Shown here: positions 42,979 to 52,415 of the stretch, in pieces | Position numbering within the stretch: position 1 is the first letter of the stretch | Layout of the letters: the number at the start of each line of letters is the position of its first letter | Origin: Microbacterium sp. CBA3102 | GTDB lineage: Bacteria > Actinomycetota > Actinomycetes > Actinomycetales > Microbacteriaceae | DNA: 64,000 bases | Assembly: GCF_007954505.1 (NCBI RefSeq) | Contig: NZ_CP042412.1 | Coordinates: 2,356,001 to 2,420,000 of the forward strand | Reading direction: 5' to 3' | Notes under the pieces: generated by a model | The model's database searches: none | What the model saw: the letters and a program-made list of their open reading frames with translations, nothing else | What the model was told of the DNA's origin: nothing | Made by a program: the position numbers and the translations under genes

Positions 42979-43407
42979 TCAGTGCTCGTGGCCCAGATCC
43001 CACGGCTCGCGACCGACGTACTCGGCGGCGGCCCGGAACACGGCGCTCTCGATCGCCATCCGCCGATGCGGCGCGTCGTCGTGACCCGGGGGAAGCAACC
43101 GTTCGATGGGCAGACGGAACAGCACGATGCGTCGGTTCTCACGGTCGAGGTACCAGCGCGGAACCTCGTCGGTCGCGTCGAAACCCGGGATCGCCCCGAT
43201 CTCGAATCGCACCTCCTGCAGCTCCGGCCAGGTTCCACGGAGGAACTCGACCGCCGTGCCGACCGTGAGGTCGAAGCGGTCCAGGCGTCCGTCGAGGGGC
43301 GCGAGGGGAGGCCGTACGACCTCGCTGCGGCCCAGACGTCCGTGACGTCCGTGCCGGGCACCACGCCGAGGGGCGGCGGAGGTGTGGGCAGTGCGACGAC
43401 GGGGCAT
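42979..43407 (-). CDS. Zincin-like metallopeptidase-family protein without HExxH
   Basis: A 142-aa protein of the Rv3259 type, annotated as metallopeptidase family. The fold core (TVGTAVEFLRGTWPELQEV, VLFRLPIERLL) is there, but the active-site helix reads RMAIESAVFRAAAEYVG instead of HExGHH. It is therefore unlikely to be a zinc peptidase. The first 35 residues are basic and low-complexity. Divergent from DUF3499, its usual neighbour. ATG at 43407 lies 6 nt after TAGACT. Confidence 0.75.
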   Translation of the reverse strand: MPRRRTAHTSAAPRRGARHGRHGRLGRSEVVRPPLAPLDGRLDRFDLTVGTAVEFLRGTWPELQEVRFEIGAIPGFDATDEVPRWYLDRENRRIVLFRLPIERLLPPGHDDAPHRRMAIESAVFRAAAEYVGREPWDLGHEH

Positions 43408-43413
43408 GACGAA

Positions 43414-43419
43414 AGTCTA
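43414..43419 (-). promoter_or_regulatory. Leaderless -10 box (TAGACT) of the zincin-like gene
   Basis: The minus strand reads TAGACT, 6 nt, ATG. Confidence 0.45.
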
Positions 43420-43472
43420 GGTGGTGTCCGCGTCTGCGGCGCGGCATCCCGAGCGTCGACGGACGGCAGCCG

Positions 43473-43478
43473 TACGCT
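43473..43478 (+). promoter_or_regulatory. Leaderless -10 box (TACGCT) of the DUF3499 gene
   Basis: TACGCT lies 7 nt before the ATG at 43486. Confidence 0.45.
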
Positions 43479-43485
43479 GGCGGAG

Positions 43486-43692
43486 ATGGACGGACGACTG
43501 TGCTCGAAGGTCGGCTGCGTGCGAGAAGCCGTGGCCACCCTCACCTATGACTATGGCGACCAGATGGCGGCGCTCGGACCGCTCGGTGCCGCGAACGACC
43601 CTCAGGCCCACGACCTCTGCTCGCCGCACGCGGATCGACTCTCGGTCCCGGCCGGCTGGCTCGTCGTCCGCCACGAAGCCCTCCGCGTCTGA
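43486..43692 (+). CDS. DUF3499 family protein
   Basis: A 68-aa protein with CSKVGC near the N-terminus and DLCSPHADRL further on; the three conserved cysteines and the His suggest a small zinc-binding fold. VATLTYDYGDQMAALGPL and AGWLVVRHE match DUF3499 (Rv3258c). Function unknown. The ATG was chosen from the -10 box and family start; the open frame extends upstream antisense to the zincin gene. Confidence 0.82.
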   Translation: MDGRLCSKVGCVREAVATLTYDYGDQMAALGPLGAANDPQAHDLCSPHADRLSVPAGWLVVRHEALRV

Positions 43693-43800
43693 CGGCGCCC
43701 CTTCGGGCCGGACACGCGGTGTCCGCCGCCGCGGGAGAACGCCTGAGCCTGGATACGCTGTCCCGAGGCGTGCCAGGGCGGCGCAGCCGGAAAGGCACTC

Positions 43801-44727
43801 GTGATCGTCTGGCGTCGCTGGATCTTCCCCCTGCTTCTCGTCGTGGTCTTCGGTGCGTGCGCCGCCGCGCTCGTCAAGATCGCCTTCTTCCCCGACAGGG
43901 CCGAGACCATCGTCAGCCCTGATGCCGGGATCACCGACCCGATCATCGCCGTGGAACGTGGTTCGGTCGTCAATGCTCTGACCCTGACCGGCAACATCGC
44001 TCGCGACGAGACTTTCGGGGTGCGCAGCGAACTCGACGGGACGGTCACGGCCGTCCACGTGAGCGAAGGCGCGGCGGTGAGCGCCGGTCAGAAGCTCTTC
44101 ACCGTTCGTCAGGAGTATCCCCGGAAGGAGATCGACGTGCTCGCCCCCGAAGCCGGCGACGTGTCGGAGATCGCTCTCGTGAAGGGGCAGATGACGTCCG
44201 TCGGTACCGAGACGTACAAGCTCACGCCCGCGCGCTACCACCTGCTGGCGACCGTCGACCCGGTCCAGCTGTACCGTCTCGTGAACGCGCCGAGCGAGGC
44301 CACGATCACCATCACGGGCGGACCGGCCCCGTTCGCGTGCACCGGCGTGCGCGTCCAGGTCTCGGCAGAGGGGACAGCCAGCGTGCGGTGCGCCATCCCG
44401 AAGGACCAGACGGTCTTCGCCGGGCTTCCCGCGACCCTCGACCTCGCCCTCGGCCAGGTCGACGACGCACTCGTGGTCCCGGTCACCGCGGTGCAGGGCG
44501 GTGCCGGATCAGGCGTCGTCTGGGTGGACGCGGCTGACGGCTCCGAGCCGGAGGAGCGCACGGTGACGCTCGGGGTCAACGACGGGGTGATCGTCGAGGT
44601 CACGGAGGGACTGGCGGAAGGCGACAGCATCCGCGAGTTCGTGCCCGGTTTCGTCGCCCCCGTCGAGGAGTTCTGCTACGAAGTGTCGCCGGGGGTCGAA
44701 CAGTGCGACAGCGGGATGAGCTGGTGA
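43801..44727 (+). CDS. Membrane-fusion/adaptor protein (MacA/HlyD-like)
   Basis: A 308-aa protein with an N-terminal membrane anchor (about 7-28), then barrel-sandwich segments (VRSELDGTVTAVHVSEGAAVSAGQKLF joined, the lipoyl-like half motif) and a C-terminal beta-barrel (VVPVTAVQGGAGSG, VTEGLAEGDSI). With the ATPase and FtsX-like permease downstream it forms a MacAB-like exporter in a Gram-positive cell. GTG start at 43801. Substrate unknown; peptides, drugs or cell-wall stress signals are usual. Confidence 0.8.
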   Translation: MIVWRRWIFPLLLVVVFGACAAALVKIAFFPDRAETIVSPDAGITDPIIAVERGSVVNALTLTGNIARDETFGVRSELDGTVTAVHVSEGAAVSAGQKLFTVRQEYPRKEIDVLAPEAGDVSEIALVKGQMTSVGTETYKLTPARYHLLATVDPVQLYRLVNAPSEATITITGGPAPFACTGVRVQVSAEGTASVRCAIPKDQTVFAGLPATLDLALGQVDDALVVPVTAVQGGAGSGVVWVDAADGSEPEERTVTLGVNDGVIVEVTEGLAEGDSIREFVPGFVAPVEEFCYEVSPGVEQCDSGMSW

Positions 44728-45488
44728 GCCTCGTCGCTCTCGACGACGTCGCGAAGAGCGTTCTGCTCCCGGACGACTCGCGGCTCGAGATCCTTCGCGG
44801 CATCACCGTGGAAGTCGGTGCAGGGGACCACGTCTCGATCGTCGGACGCTCGGGGTCCGGCAAGTCGACGCTGCTCAACATCCTCGGGATGCTGGATGCG
44901 CCGACCTCCGGTTCCGTCTCCTTCGAAGGGAGTGAAGTGCGCCGGATGCGATCGGGGCGCCTCGATCGGCTGCGTGGCGACAACGTGGGCTTCGTCTTCC
45001 AGCAGTTCAATCTGCTCCCCGGGCGCACCGCGCTCGACAACGTGACGATGCCTCTCGGACATGCGAAGGGCCGGATGTTCTGGAACCGCAGACAGATCGC
45101 CGCGGACATGCTCGAGCGTGTCGGCCTCGGCCATCGCATCGACCAGATCGCCGACAAGCTCTCCGGGGGTGAACAGCAGCGGGTCGCGATCGCCAGGGCG
45201 CTGGTGCGGAAGCCCGTCCTGATCCTCGCGGATGAGCCGACGGGCGCCCTCGACATCGATACCGGGGCCTCCGTGATGTCCCTTCTCGACGAGGTCGCCA
45301 CCGAGACCGATGCGGCGCTCGTCACCATCACGCACGACCTGCACGTCGCCGCGCGCGCACGCAGGCACTACCGCCTGGATGCCGGACGCCTGGAACCGGT
45401 GGACCTGGGCCGCGCCTTCGAGGCCTCGACGCTCGCGGCGTCCGTGCCGTCGGAGGGGACACCCGCGGTGGCGGAGTCCGTCTCGTGA
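44724..45488 (+). CDS. MacB/LolD-type ABC transporter ATPase
   Basis: A 254-aa ATPase with VGRSGSGKSTLLNILGMLD (Walker A), FVFQQFNLLPGRTALDNV (Q-loop), KLSGGEQQRVAIARALV (signature) and LADEPTGALD (Walker B). GTG at 44724 overlaps the adaptor stop; an earlier GTG at 44703 lies within the adaptor gene. The last 35 residues are low-complexity. The stop overlaps the permease GTG. Confidence 0.9.
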   Translation: MSLVALDDVAKSVLLPDDSRLEILRGITVEVGAGDHVSIVGRSGSGKSTLLNILGMLDAPTSGSVSFEGSEVRRMRSGRLDRLRGDNVGFVFQQFNLLPGRTALDNVTMPLGHAKGRMFWNRRQIAADMLERVGLGHRIDQIADKLSGGEQQRVAIARALVRKPVLILADEPTGALDIDTGASVMSLLDEVATETDAALVTITHDLHVAARARRHYRLDAGRLEPVDLGRAFEASTLAASVPSEGTPAVAESVS

Positions 45489-46699
45489 CCGGGTTCCTCG
45501 GCGCGCTCTCCGACGCCTGGGCGGAGATCCGCGTCCACAAGCTGCGAGTGCTGCTGAGCCTGATCGGCATCGCCGTCTCGGTCGGCGCACTCACCGCGGT
45601 CGTGGCGATCTCGGAGTACCAGCGCCAGTTCCAGGCGGAGCAGTCCGACCGGTGGGGCGGACGCGCCGCGACCATCGCCGTCTCGGCGAGCACGGCCGAC
45701 GGCACGCCGATCGACGCCGACGAATTCGACGATCGCTTCACCCGGGTGTCCGAGCGGTTCGGTTTCAGTCACACCACGCGGATCGCGCAGGGCGTCGTGC
45801 TGGATGTGCATCTTCCCGAGGGCATCACCGCGGTCCCCGCGCGCATCATGGACCCGGCATTCCCACAGATCCATCGCGAGAAGCTCCTGGAGGGGCGCTG
45901 GTTCCTCGACTCCGACCTGGAGGCGATGGCACCTCCGGTCGTGATCACGGAGGCGCTCTGGGACCGTCTGGGGAGGGTGCCGCTGTCTCAGCACCCCACC
46001 GTCGAGTTCGGCGGCGCGGCAGGCGGCACCTATCAGGTGATCGGCATCGTTCCCCGGCAGGGCTTCGGGGACGAGGAGCTGCGGGTCGATCTGCTGTACG
46101 ACGACTATCGCGACAGAGTGGACGCTCTGCCCGCGGAAGTCTCGACGCAGTACGAGGTGTGGGTCGGTGTCGATCAAGCCGATCAGATCGGCCCGGTGCT
46201 GGCGATGGATCTGCGCGCGGGGCTGCCCGAGGGGCAGACGATCTCGGTGAGTCGCACCGACTGGGCGGCGCAGCCGGGCGCTCTGGACGTCCAGGCGACC
46301 TTCGAGATGATCACGGGAGGAATCGCCTCGCTGATCCTCGCCCTCGGTGCTCTCAGCCTGATCAACATCCAGCTCGTGGCGATGCGGCAGCGCGTGCGGG
46401 AGATCGGCGTGCGACGCGCCTTCGGCGCCAGTTCGGGCCGGGTCTTCTTCTCGGTCTTCCTCGAGAGCCTCGTCGCGACGACCGTCGCCGGAGTCATCGG
46501 GATCGCGATCGTCGTCGCCGTCCTGCGATCGGACTGGATCGTGACCACGATGTTCTACGGGATCCAGGACGTCCCGCCGTTCCCGATGAGGGCGGCGCTG
46601 GTCGGACTCATCGCCTCGGTCGTCGTGGGCGCCGTGTCGGGGTTCATCCCCGCGCTCGTGGCTCTACGGGTGAAGGTGATCGACGCGATCCGCTTCTGA
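45485..46699 (+). CDS. FtsX/MacB-type ABC transporter permease
   Basis: A 404-aa permease: one N-terminal helix, an extracytoplasmic MacB_PCD-like domain (about 45-275), then three C-terminal helices with [22 protein letters not shown], the conserved FtsX coupling segment. [15 protein letters not shown] ends the protein as in MacB. It completes the adaptor-ATPase-permease operon. Confidence 0.9.
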   Translation: MTGFLGALSDAWAEIRVHKLRVLLSLIGIAVSVGALTAVVAISEYQRQFQAEQSDRWGGRAATIAVSASTADGTPIDADEFDDRFTRVSERFGFSHTTRIAQGVVLDVHLPEGITAVPARIMDPAFPQIHREKLLEGRWFLDSDLEAMAPPVVITEALWDRLGRVPLSQHPTVEFGGAAGGTYQVIGIVPRQGFGDEELRVDLLYDDYRDRVDALPAEVSTQYEVWVGVDQADQIGPVLAMDLRAGLPEGQTISVSRTDWAAQPGALDVQATFEMITGGIASLILALGALSLINIQLVAMRQRVREIGVRRAFGASSGRVFFSVFLESLVATTVAGVIGIAIVVAVLRSDWIVTTMFYGIQDVPPFPMRAALVGLIASVVVGAVSGFIPALVALRVKVIDAIRF

Positions 46700-46742
46700 C
46701 ACACACGGTCGTGAGGGGCCGACAGGATGGAAGAATGAGCGC

Positions 46743-48188
46743 ATGCCTGAGCTCGAGTACCGTGTGGCCGATCTGTCCCTCGCCGAAGCCGGCCGTCACC
46801 AGCTGCGGCTCGCGGAGAACGAGATGCCCGGACTCATGGCACTCCGGGAGGAGTTCGGCGGTGCTCAGCCGCTGAAGGGCGCCAGGATCGCGGGCTCGCT
46901 CCACATGACGGTGCAGACCGCGGTCCTCATCGAGACGCTCGTGGCCCTCGGCGCCGAGGTCCGGTGGGCGAGCTGCAACATCTTCTCCACGCAGGACGAG
47001 GCGGCCGCCGCCGTCGTCGTGGGTCCCGAAGGCACCGTCGACGCCCCGGCAGGCGTGCCCGTCTTCGCCTGGAAGGGGGAGACCCTCGAGGAGTACTGGG
47101 CCTGCACGGCGCGGATCTTCGATTGGTCGTCGAGCGGGTTCGACGGACCCAACCTGATCCTCGACGACGGCGGCGATGCGACTCTGCTCGTGCACAAGGG
47201 CGTCGAGTTCGAGAAGGCCGGAGCAGTACCTGCACCGACCGAGACCGACTCACAAGAATACTCGATCATCCTCGACCTCCTGCGCCGCTCCCTCGCGGAG
47301 TCGAGCGATCACTGGACGGCGCTCGCCGCAGGGCTGATCGGGGTCACGGAAGAGACCACGACGGGCGTGCATCGTCTCTACGAGCTCGCCGCCTCCGAAG
47401 ACCTGCTGTTCCCGGCGATCAACGTCAACGACTCGGTGACCAAGAGCAAGTTCGACAACAAGTACGGAATCCGCCACTCCCTCCCCGATGGGCTCAACCG
47501 CGCGACCGACGTGCTCATCGGCGGCAAGGTGGCCTTCGTCTGCGGGTACGGCGACGTCGGCAAGGGGGCGGCAGAAGCCCTCCGTGGACAGGGAGCCAGG
47601 GTCATCGTCAGTGAAATCGATCCGATCTGCGCGCTCCAGGCCGCCATGGACGGCTTCCAGGTGGCGCGTCTGCTCGACGTCGCGGGCGAGGTCGACATCG
47701 TCGTGACCGGGACCGGCAACCGCGATGTCGTCACGACCGAGCACATGCTGGCGCTGAAGCACCTGGCGATCGTCGCCAACGTCGGGCACTTCGACAACGA
47801 GATCGACATGGCGGGTCTGGAAGCCCTCGACGGCGCGGAGAAGATCGAGATCAAGCCGCAGGTCCACGAGTGGCGTCTGCCCCACGGACGCAGTGTGCTC
47901 GTGCTCAGCGAGGGCCGCTTGATGAACCTCGGCAATGCCACCGGCCACCCGTCCTTCGTGATGAGTGCGTCCTTCACGAACCAGGTGCTGGCGCAGCTCG
48001 AGCTCTACACGAACATCGAGGCGTACCCGATCGGCGTGTACGTGCTTCCCAAGTCCCTGGACGAGAAGGTGGCCCGCCTCCATCTCGACGCGTTGGGGGT
48101 GCAGCTGACCACGCTCAGCGCCGCGCAGGCCGCATACATCGGCGTGCCGGTCGAGGGGCCGTACAAGCTCGAGCACTACCGCTACTGA
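46743..48188 (+). CDS. ahcY: S-adenosylhomocysteine hydrolase
   Basis: A 481-aa NAD-dependent enzyme that splits S-adenosylhomocysteine to adenosine and homocysteine in the methyl cycle. Motifs: [49 protein letters not shown] (NAD site) and the C-terminal [33 protein letters not shown] (joined), identical in kind to other AhcY enzymes. It has the usual mid-domain insertion of bacterial forms. Cytosolic. Its position between whiB2 and mtrA matches the mycobacterial chromosome. Confidence 0.97.
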   Translation: MPELEYRVADLSLAEAGRHQLRLAENEMPGLMALREEFGGAQPLKGARIAGSLHMTVQTAVLIETLVALGAEVRWASCNIFSTQDEAAAAVVVGPEGTVDAPAGVPVFAWKGETLEEYWACTARIFDWSSSGFDGPNLILDDGGDATLLVHKGVEFEKAGAVPAPTETDSQEYSIILDLLRRSLAESSDHWTALAAGLIGVTEETTTGVHRLYELAASEDLLFPAINVNDSVTKSKFDNKYGIRHSLPDGLNRATDVLIGGKVAFVCGYGDVGKGAAEALRGQGARVIVSEIDPICALQAAMDGFQVARLLDVAGEVDIVVTGTGNRDVVTTEHMLALKHLAIVANVGHFDNEIDMAGLEALDGAEKIEIKPQVHEWRLPHGRSVLVLSEGRLMNLGNATGHPSFVMSASFTNQVLAQLELYTNIEAYPIGVYVLPKSLDEKVARLHLDALGVQLTTLSAAQAAYIGVPVEGPYKLEHYRY

Positions 48189-48239
48189 CCGCGTCCGCGT
48201 CGGCGCTCGTCCGCTTCGGAGCTCGTCCTCCGGCGGGAC

Positions 48240-49049
48240 TCAGACGCCGACGTGACGTCCGGTGAGCCGTTCGGCGCGGCGGTCGGCGTTCTCCAGCGCT
48301 CGGCGCTCCCGTTCGCGGCGCAGCACGGTGATGCCGACGAGAACGTGCTCGGGTGACACGGGCGGCACCGGCGACACGAACGGTGTCGCTTCCGCCAGCA
48401 GCTCCTGCGCGACGCGGGCCCGCGCGGCGGGGATCATCCGCGGAGCGCTCACCAGGAACTGCGAGATGCGCCGAGCCAGCCGGTCGGGCATTCGCGCGAC
48501 GTCGGCGATCTGCGCCCACCCGGCCAGCGCCGGGGGCAGCACGGGGGCGTGCGAGATGAGGGCCGGAGTGCGGACGCGCTGGCTGTAGGTCCCCGCGACG
48601 AGGTCGCCCAGCCGCTGGGACCGCGCCGTGAAGGCGCCCGTGAGCACGGCGATGCCGCCGAACGTGATGTAGATCTCCAGCACGCCGATGAGCGCGCGGA
48701 TGAAGGCATGGCGGAATCCGGCGGCGCCTCCGTCCACGCGGACGATGCGTCCGCCGATCGCGAGCTTGCCCAGACTGCGGCCCTTGAGCGCGACCTCCAT
48801 GGTGATCGGCAGCACCACGAAGCTGACCACGATCGCCGCGACCGTCGCGATGCGGTCGGTGGCATCGTCGAGCACGCCGGCGTTCAGCAGCCAGATGCGC
48901 AGGAAGAGCCACAGCGCGAACACGGCGTATCCGAGGAGCATGTCGATGGCGGCACCGAGCGCGCGCAGCAGGAAGCCGACCGGCTGCACATCGATGGCGA
49001 CGGCTTCGCCGGAGAGCACCTCGTCGGAGACGTCGATCGGGGTGGACAT
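48240..49049 (-). CDS. RDD family membrane protein
   Basis: A 269-aa protein with the RDD domain: LRALGAAIDMLLGYAVFALWLF (R and D of the first helix), the SLGKLAIGGRIVRVDGG motif and QRLGDLVAG. It has about four hydrophobic segments, then a charged cytoplasmic C-terminus. Function unknown; RDD proteins often sit beside SpoIIM and MoxR genes, as here. Its ATG overlaps the complement of a possible spoIIM ATG. Confidence 0.85.
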   Translation of the reverse strand: MSTPIDVSDEVLSGEAVAIDVQPVGFLLRALGAAIDMLLGYAVFALWLFLRIWLLNAGVLDDATDRIATVAAIVVSFVVLPITMEVALKGRSLGKLAIGGRIVRVDGGAAGFRHAFIRALIGVLEIYITFGGIAVLTGAFTARSQRLGDLVAGTYSQRVRTPALISHAPVLPPALAGWAQIADVARMPDRLARRISQFLVSAPRMIPAARARVAQELLAEATPFVSPVPPVSPEHVLVGITVLRRERERRALENADRRAERLTGRHVGV

Positions 49050-49052
49050 GAG

Positions 49053-49061
49053 TACAGTAAA
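49053..49061. promoter_or_regulatory. Overlapping divergent -10 boxes (TACAGT forward, TTTACT reverse)
   Basis: TACAGT (49053-49058) is 7 nt before GTG 49066 of the SpoIIM gene. On the other strand TTTACT (49061-49056) is 6 nt before ATG 49049 of the RDD gene. The two boxes share three base pairs, so only one polymerase can bind at a time. Confidence 0.5.
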
Positions 49062-49065
49062 TCAG

Positions 49066-50058
49066 GTGGATGCCGACGCGTTGACCGATGCACGCCGTGC
49101 CGAGTGGGAACGGCTCGACGAGCTCAGCCGCGCCCGACTCGACGGCGCCGGAGTGGATGAGCTCATCGTCCGCTACCGCGCCGCGTCGGCCGACCTCGCC
49201 GAACTGAAGACCTCGGTCGGCGACTCGCCGCAGGGTGCGTACCTGTCCACGATCCTCGTGAGAGCCCGGCTCCGCCTCACCGGCGCGTCCGACAGCATCC
49301 TCACCCAGACGGCACGGTTCTTCCGACTGCAGCTTCCTGCCGCTCTCTATCGCCTGCGATGGACCACTCTGGTGATCGCGGTCGCCTTCATCGCGGTCGC
49401 GGTCGGCACAGCCGCATGGATCGCGAGCGACCCGGCGCTGATCGCGACCCTCGGTCCGCCCGACGCCCTCGAGCAGTACGCGGACGAGAGCTTCACGGGC
49501 TACTACACCGAGAACGCCGCGGCCACGTTCATGGGCATGGTGTGGACGAACAACGCCTGGATCGCGATGCAGTGTGTGCTGTTCGGCGTCACCGGGATCT
49601 GGCCCGTCTACATGCTCGTGCAGAACGCGATGGGGATCGGCACTGCCGGCGCGATCATGGCGGCGCACGACAAGGCCGATCTGATGGTGCTCTACATCCT
49701 CCCGCACGGCATGCTCGAGATGACCTGCATCTTCGTCGCCGGCGCCGCGGGGCTGCACATCTTCTGGGCCTGGGTCGCTCCCGGGCACCGCACCCGCGGG
49801 GAGGCTCTCGCCGAGGAGGGGAGGGCACTCGCCACGGTCGCGATCGGACTCATCTTCGCGCTGTTCCTGTCGGGGCTCGTCGAGGGCTTCGTGACCGGCT
49901 GGGGTCTCCCATGGCCGGTGAAGATCGGGATCGGTGCGGCCGCGCTCGCGGTGTTCCTGATCTACATGCTCGTCATCGGAGGGCGTGCGCACCGGGCGGG
50001 GGAGACCGGCGACCTCGTCGAGTACGAGGCAGGGACTCCGCGGCTCATCTCCGGCTGA
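49066..50058 (+). CDS. Stage II sporulation protein M-like (SpoIIM) membrane protein
   Basis: A 330-aa protein with a soluble N-terminal helical part (to about 100) and five or six transmembrane helices. NAWIAMQCVLFGVTGIWPVYMLVQNAMGIG (joined) and LPHGMLEMTCIFVAGAAGL are the SpoIIM-family blocks. Non-sporulating actinobacteria carry it next to RDD and MoxR genes; role unknown. GTG at 49066 fits the leaderless -10 box; an in-frame ATG at 49048 is the alternative. Confidence 0.85.
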   Translation: MDADALTDARRAEWERLDELSRARLDGAGVDELIVRYRAASADLAELKTSVGDSPQGAYLSTILVRARLRLTGASDSILTQTARFFRLQLPAALYRLRWTTLVIAVAFIAVAVGTAAWIASDPALIATLGPPDALEQYADESFTGYYTENAAATFMGMVWTNNAWIAMQCVLFGVTGIWPVYMLVQNAMGIGTAGAIMAAHDKADLMVLYILPHGMLEMTCIFVAGAAGLHIFWAWVAPGHRTRGEALAEEGRALATVAIGLIFALFLSGLVEGFVTGWGLPWPVKIGIGAAALAVFLIYMLVIGGRAHRAGETGDLVEYEAGTPRLISG

Positions 50059-50087
50059 TCGCCCTCAGTGCACGGGCACGGCACAGG

Positions 50088-51395
50088 TCAGAGGCGTCCT
50101 GCGGCCTTCAGTTCGAGGTAGCGATCCGCGATGCGAGGGGGGAGTTCCTCCGGGTCGGCGGCGATCGCCTCTCCACCGGCTCTGCGGATCGCGTCGGCGA
50201 CGTTCTCCGCGTCACGGAGGGTGCGTTCGGCCGCGGCAGCGAGGTACACCTCTTCCCGGGAACCTCGTTCTCGGGCCAGGGCACCGATGCCGTCGTCCGT
50301 CACCGAACCGACGAGGACCGTCGTCGCCCGTGACGCCCGCGGGAAGGCCCCGAGGAAGCCGCGCGCCGATTCTGCGGCATCCTGCGCGGTCAGCGCGACG
50401 ATCAGCGACGGTCGTGTGGTGAGCGAGCGGACTGCGGCGAAGGCACCGTGCCAGTCGGTGTCGACCAGGCGTGCGTGCACCGGGGCCATCGCGTCGGTCA
50501 TCGCCGGGAGCAGCGCGCTGCCGTCGACACCGGTCACCCTGCCACGGACGACGCGGTCGTACAGGAGCAGGTGCACGTGATCGCCAGCACGGGAGGCGAG
50601 CGCGGCGAGGAGCAGAGCGGCCTCGAGGGAGGCATCGACACGGGTGCCGTCCCCGACTCGGGCAGCGGCTGTGCGGCCCGTGTCGATGATGATGACCACG
50701 TGCCTGTCGCGCTCAGGACGCCACGTGCGCAGCATCGTCGTTCCGGCTCGAGCCGTGGCCCGCCAGTCGATCGAGCGCACGTCATCGCCCCGTACGTATT
50801 CGCGCAGCGAATCGAACTCGGTTCCCTGACCGCGCACCTGGATGCTGGTGTTGCCGTCGAGTTCGCGCAACCGCGCGAGGCGCGAGGGCAGGTGCTTTCG
50901 CGAGGAGAAGGCAGGCAGCACCCGGATCGCGCCGCGGACGACGTGTCGTGCCTGTCGGCCGGCGAGGCCGAGGGGGCCGCGCGAGCGGATCATCACGAAC
51001 TCGCTCACCAGTTCCCCGCGTCGCCGGGGGCGGAGGGTGATCGAGACCCGGGCGCGTTCCCCCCGCGCCACACGCAACTGCTGGCGTTCGGCGGGAGCCC
51101 CGGCCGTGGGCTGCCAGGCGTCGCGGATCACGGCGTTCAGTGTCCTGGTGCCGTGGTTGTGGACGGCGACGCTCACCGGGACCTGCTCGCCCAGACGAGC
51201 TCGCTGGGGCACCCGGCGGCTCACGGTCACCGATCGGGGGTTCGCAGCGAGTGCGAGATCCAGGGCGACCAGCAGCACGCACAGGCCGATCCAGGCCCCG
51301 AGGGCGGGGTACGCCGGATAGCCCGCCAGTCCGATGAGGACGAGCGGGAGGACGCCCACGGCGAGGGCGATGGTGAGCCGGCCGGTGATGAACAC
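50088..51395 (-). CDS. DUF58 (von Willebrand-like) protein
   Basis: A 435-aa protein with two N-terminal hydrophobic segments and a DUF58 domain (GDDVRSIDWRATARAGTTMLRTWRPERDRHVVIIIDTGRT when joined), the MIDAS-like DxGRT site. It acts with MoxR ATPases as a chaperone/assembly pair. It starts with GTG one base after the MoxR stop. Substrate unknown. Confidence 0.9.
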   Translation of the reverse strand: MFITGRLTIALAVGVLPLVLIGLAGYPAYPALGAWIGLCVLLVALDLALAANPRSVTVSRRVPQRARLGEQVPVSVAVHNHGTRTLNAVIRDAWQPTAGAPAERQQLRVARGERARVSITLRPRRRGELVSEFVMIRSRGPLGLAGRQARHVVRGAIRVLPAFSSRKHLPSRLARLRELDGNTSIQVRGQGTEFDSLREYVRGDDVRSIDWRATARAGTTMLRTWRPERDRHVVIIIDTGRTAAARVGDGTRVDASLEAALLLAALASRAGDHVHLLLYDRVVRGRVTGVDGSALLPAMTDAMAPVHARLVDTDWHGAFAAVRSLTTRPSLIVALTAQDAAESARGFLGAFPRASRATTVLVGSVTDDGIGALARERGSREEVYLAAAAERTLRDAENVADAIRRAGGEAIAADPEELPPRIADRYLELKAAGRL

Positions 51396-52367
51396 CTAGA
51401 TCGGCACCCGGGTCTGCTGCACCACGGAAGTGAGGACCGCGTCGGCCGACACGCCTTCCATCTGGGCATCCGGCCGCAACTGGAGCCGATGGCGCCAGAC
51501 CGGAACCAGCATGGTCTGCACGTGGTCGGGGGTCACCGCGGAGGAGGCATTGAGCCAGGCCCAGGCTTTGGCTGCCGCGAGCAGTCCCGTCGAGGCGCGG
51601 GGGCTGGCACCGAGCTCGACCGAGGGGGACTGGCGTGTCGCGCGCGCGAGGTCGACGACGTAGCCGAGGACGTCGTCGGTGACCTCGACCGCCGCCGCGC
51701 GCTCCTGGGCGGCACGGATCTCGTCCGGCGAGACCACCGGATCGATACCCGTGAGTTCGCGGGGGGAGAAGCCGTCCGCGTGGCGGCGCAGCACCGAGAG
51801 CTCGGCATCGCGTTCGGGCATGCCGACGACGAGCTTCATCAGGAAGCGGTCCAGCTGTGCCTCGGGCAGTGAGTAGGTGCCCTCGTGCTCGATCGGGTTC
51901 TGGGTCGCAGCGACGAGGAACGGGTCTGGCAGAGGACGACTGACACCGTCGGCCGACACCTGGCGCTCCTCCATCGCCTCGAGAAGGGCTGCCTGCGTCT
52001 TCGGAGGCGTGCGGTTGATCTCGTCCGCGAGCAGGATGTTGGTGAACACGGGGCCGGCCCGGAAATCGAACTCACCGGTGCGAGCGTCGTACACGAGCGA
52101 ACCGGTGACATCGCCCGGCATGAGGTCGGGCGTGAACTGGACGCGCTTCGTGTCGAGGCCGAGCGCCCGAGCGAAGGACCGGACCACCAGCGTCTTCGCG
52201 ACCCCGGGCACGCCCTCGAGGAGGACGTGGCCCCGGGCGAGCAGGGACACCAGGAGTCCGGTGACGGTGCCGGCCTGCCCGACGACGGCCTTGTCGACCT
52301 CGGTGCGGACCCGATGCATGGCCTGACGAAGCGCGGCGTCGTCGGCGGGGAGATTCTCAACGGTCAC
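51396..52367 (-). CDS. MoxR-family AAA+ ATPase
   Basis: A 323-aa ATPase with Walker A EGVPGVAKT, Walker B ILLADEINRTPPKTQAALLEAMEERQV (joined), sensor 1 ATQNPIEHEGTYSLPEAQLDRF and a C-terminal lid. MoxR proteins help mature other complexes together with DUF58/VWA partners. GTG start at 52367. It lies in a five-gene leftward operon. Confidence 0.94.
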   Translation of the reverse strand: MTVENLPADDAALRQAMHRVRTEVDKAVVGQAGTVTGLLVSLLARGHVLLEGVPGVAKTLVVRSFARALGLDTKRVQFTPDLMPGDVTGSLVYDARTGEFDFRAGPVFTNILLADEINRTPPKTQAALLEAMEERQVSADGVSRPLPDPFLVAATQNPIEHEGTYSLPEAQLDRFLMKLVVGMPERDAELSVLRRHADGFSPRELTGIDPVVSPDEIRAAQERAAAVEVTDDVLGYVVDLARATRQSPSVELGASPRASTGLLAAAKAWAWLNASSAVTPDHVQTMLVPVWRHRLQLRPDAQMEGVSADAVLTSVVQQTRVPI

Positions 52368-52415
52368 GGGGTTCCCTCGGCTTCTCTGGGTGGATGGAAG
52401 GGTCGGTTCGTTCGA

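Noticed and set aside
46700..46742. S-adenosylhomocysteine riboswitch upstream of ahcY
   Set aside because: Only 43 bp separate ahcY from the permease stop, too little for a known SAH riboswitch, and no pairing pattern was seen.
48115..49992. 625-codon minus-strand frame
   Set aside because: It crosses ahcY, the RDD gene in another frame and SpoIIM; low-complexity Arg/His-rich product.
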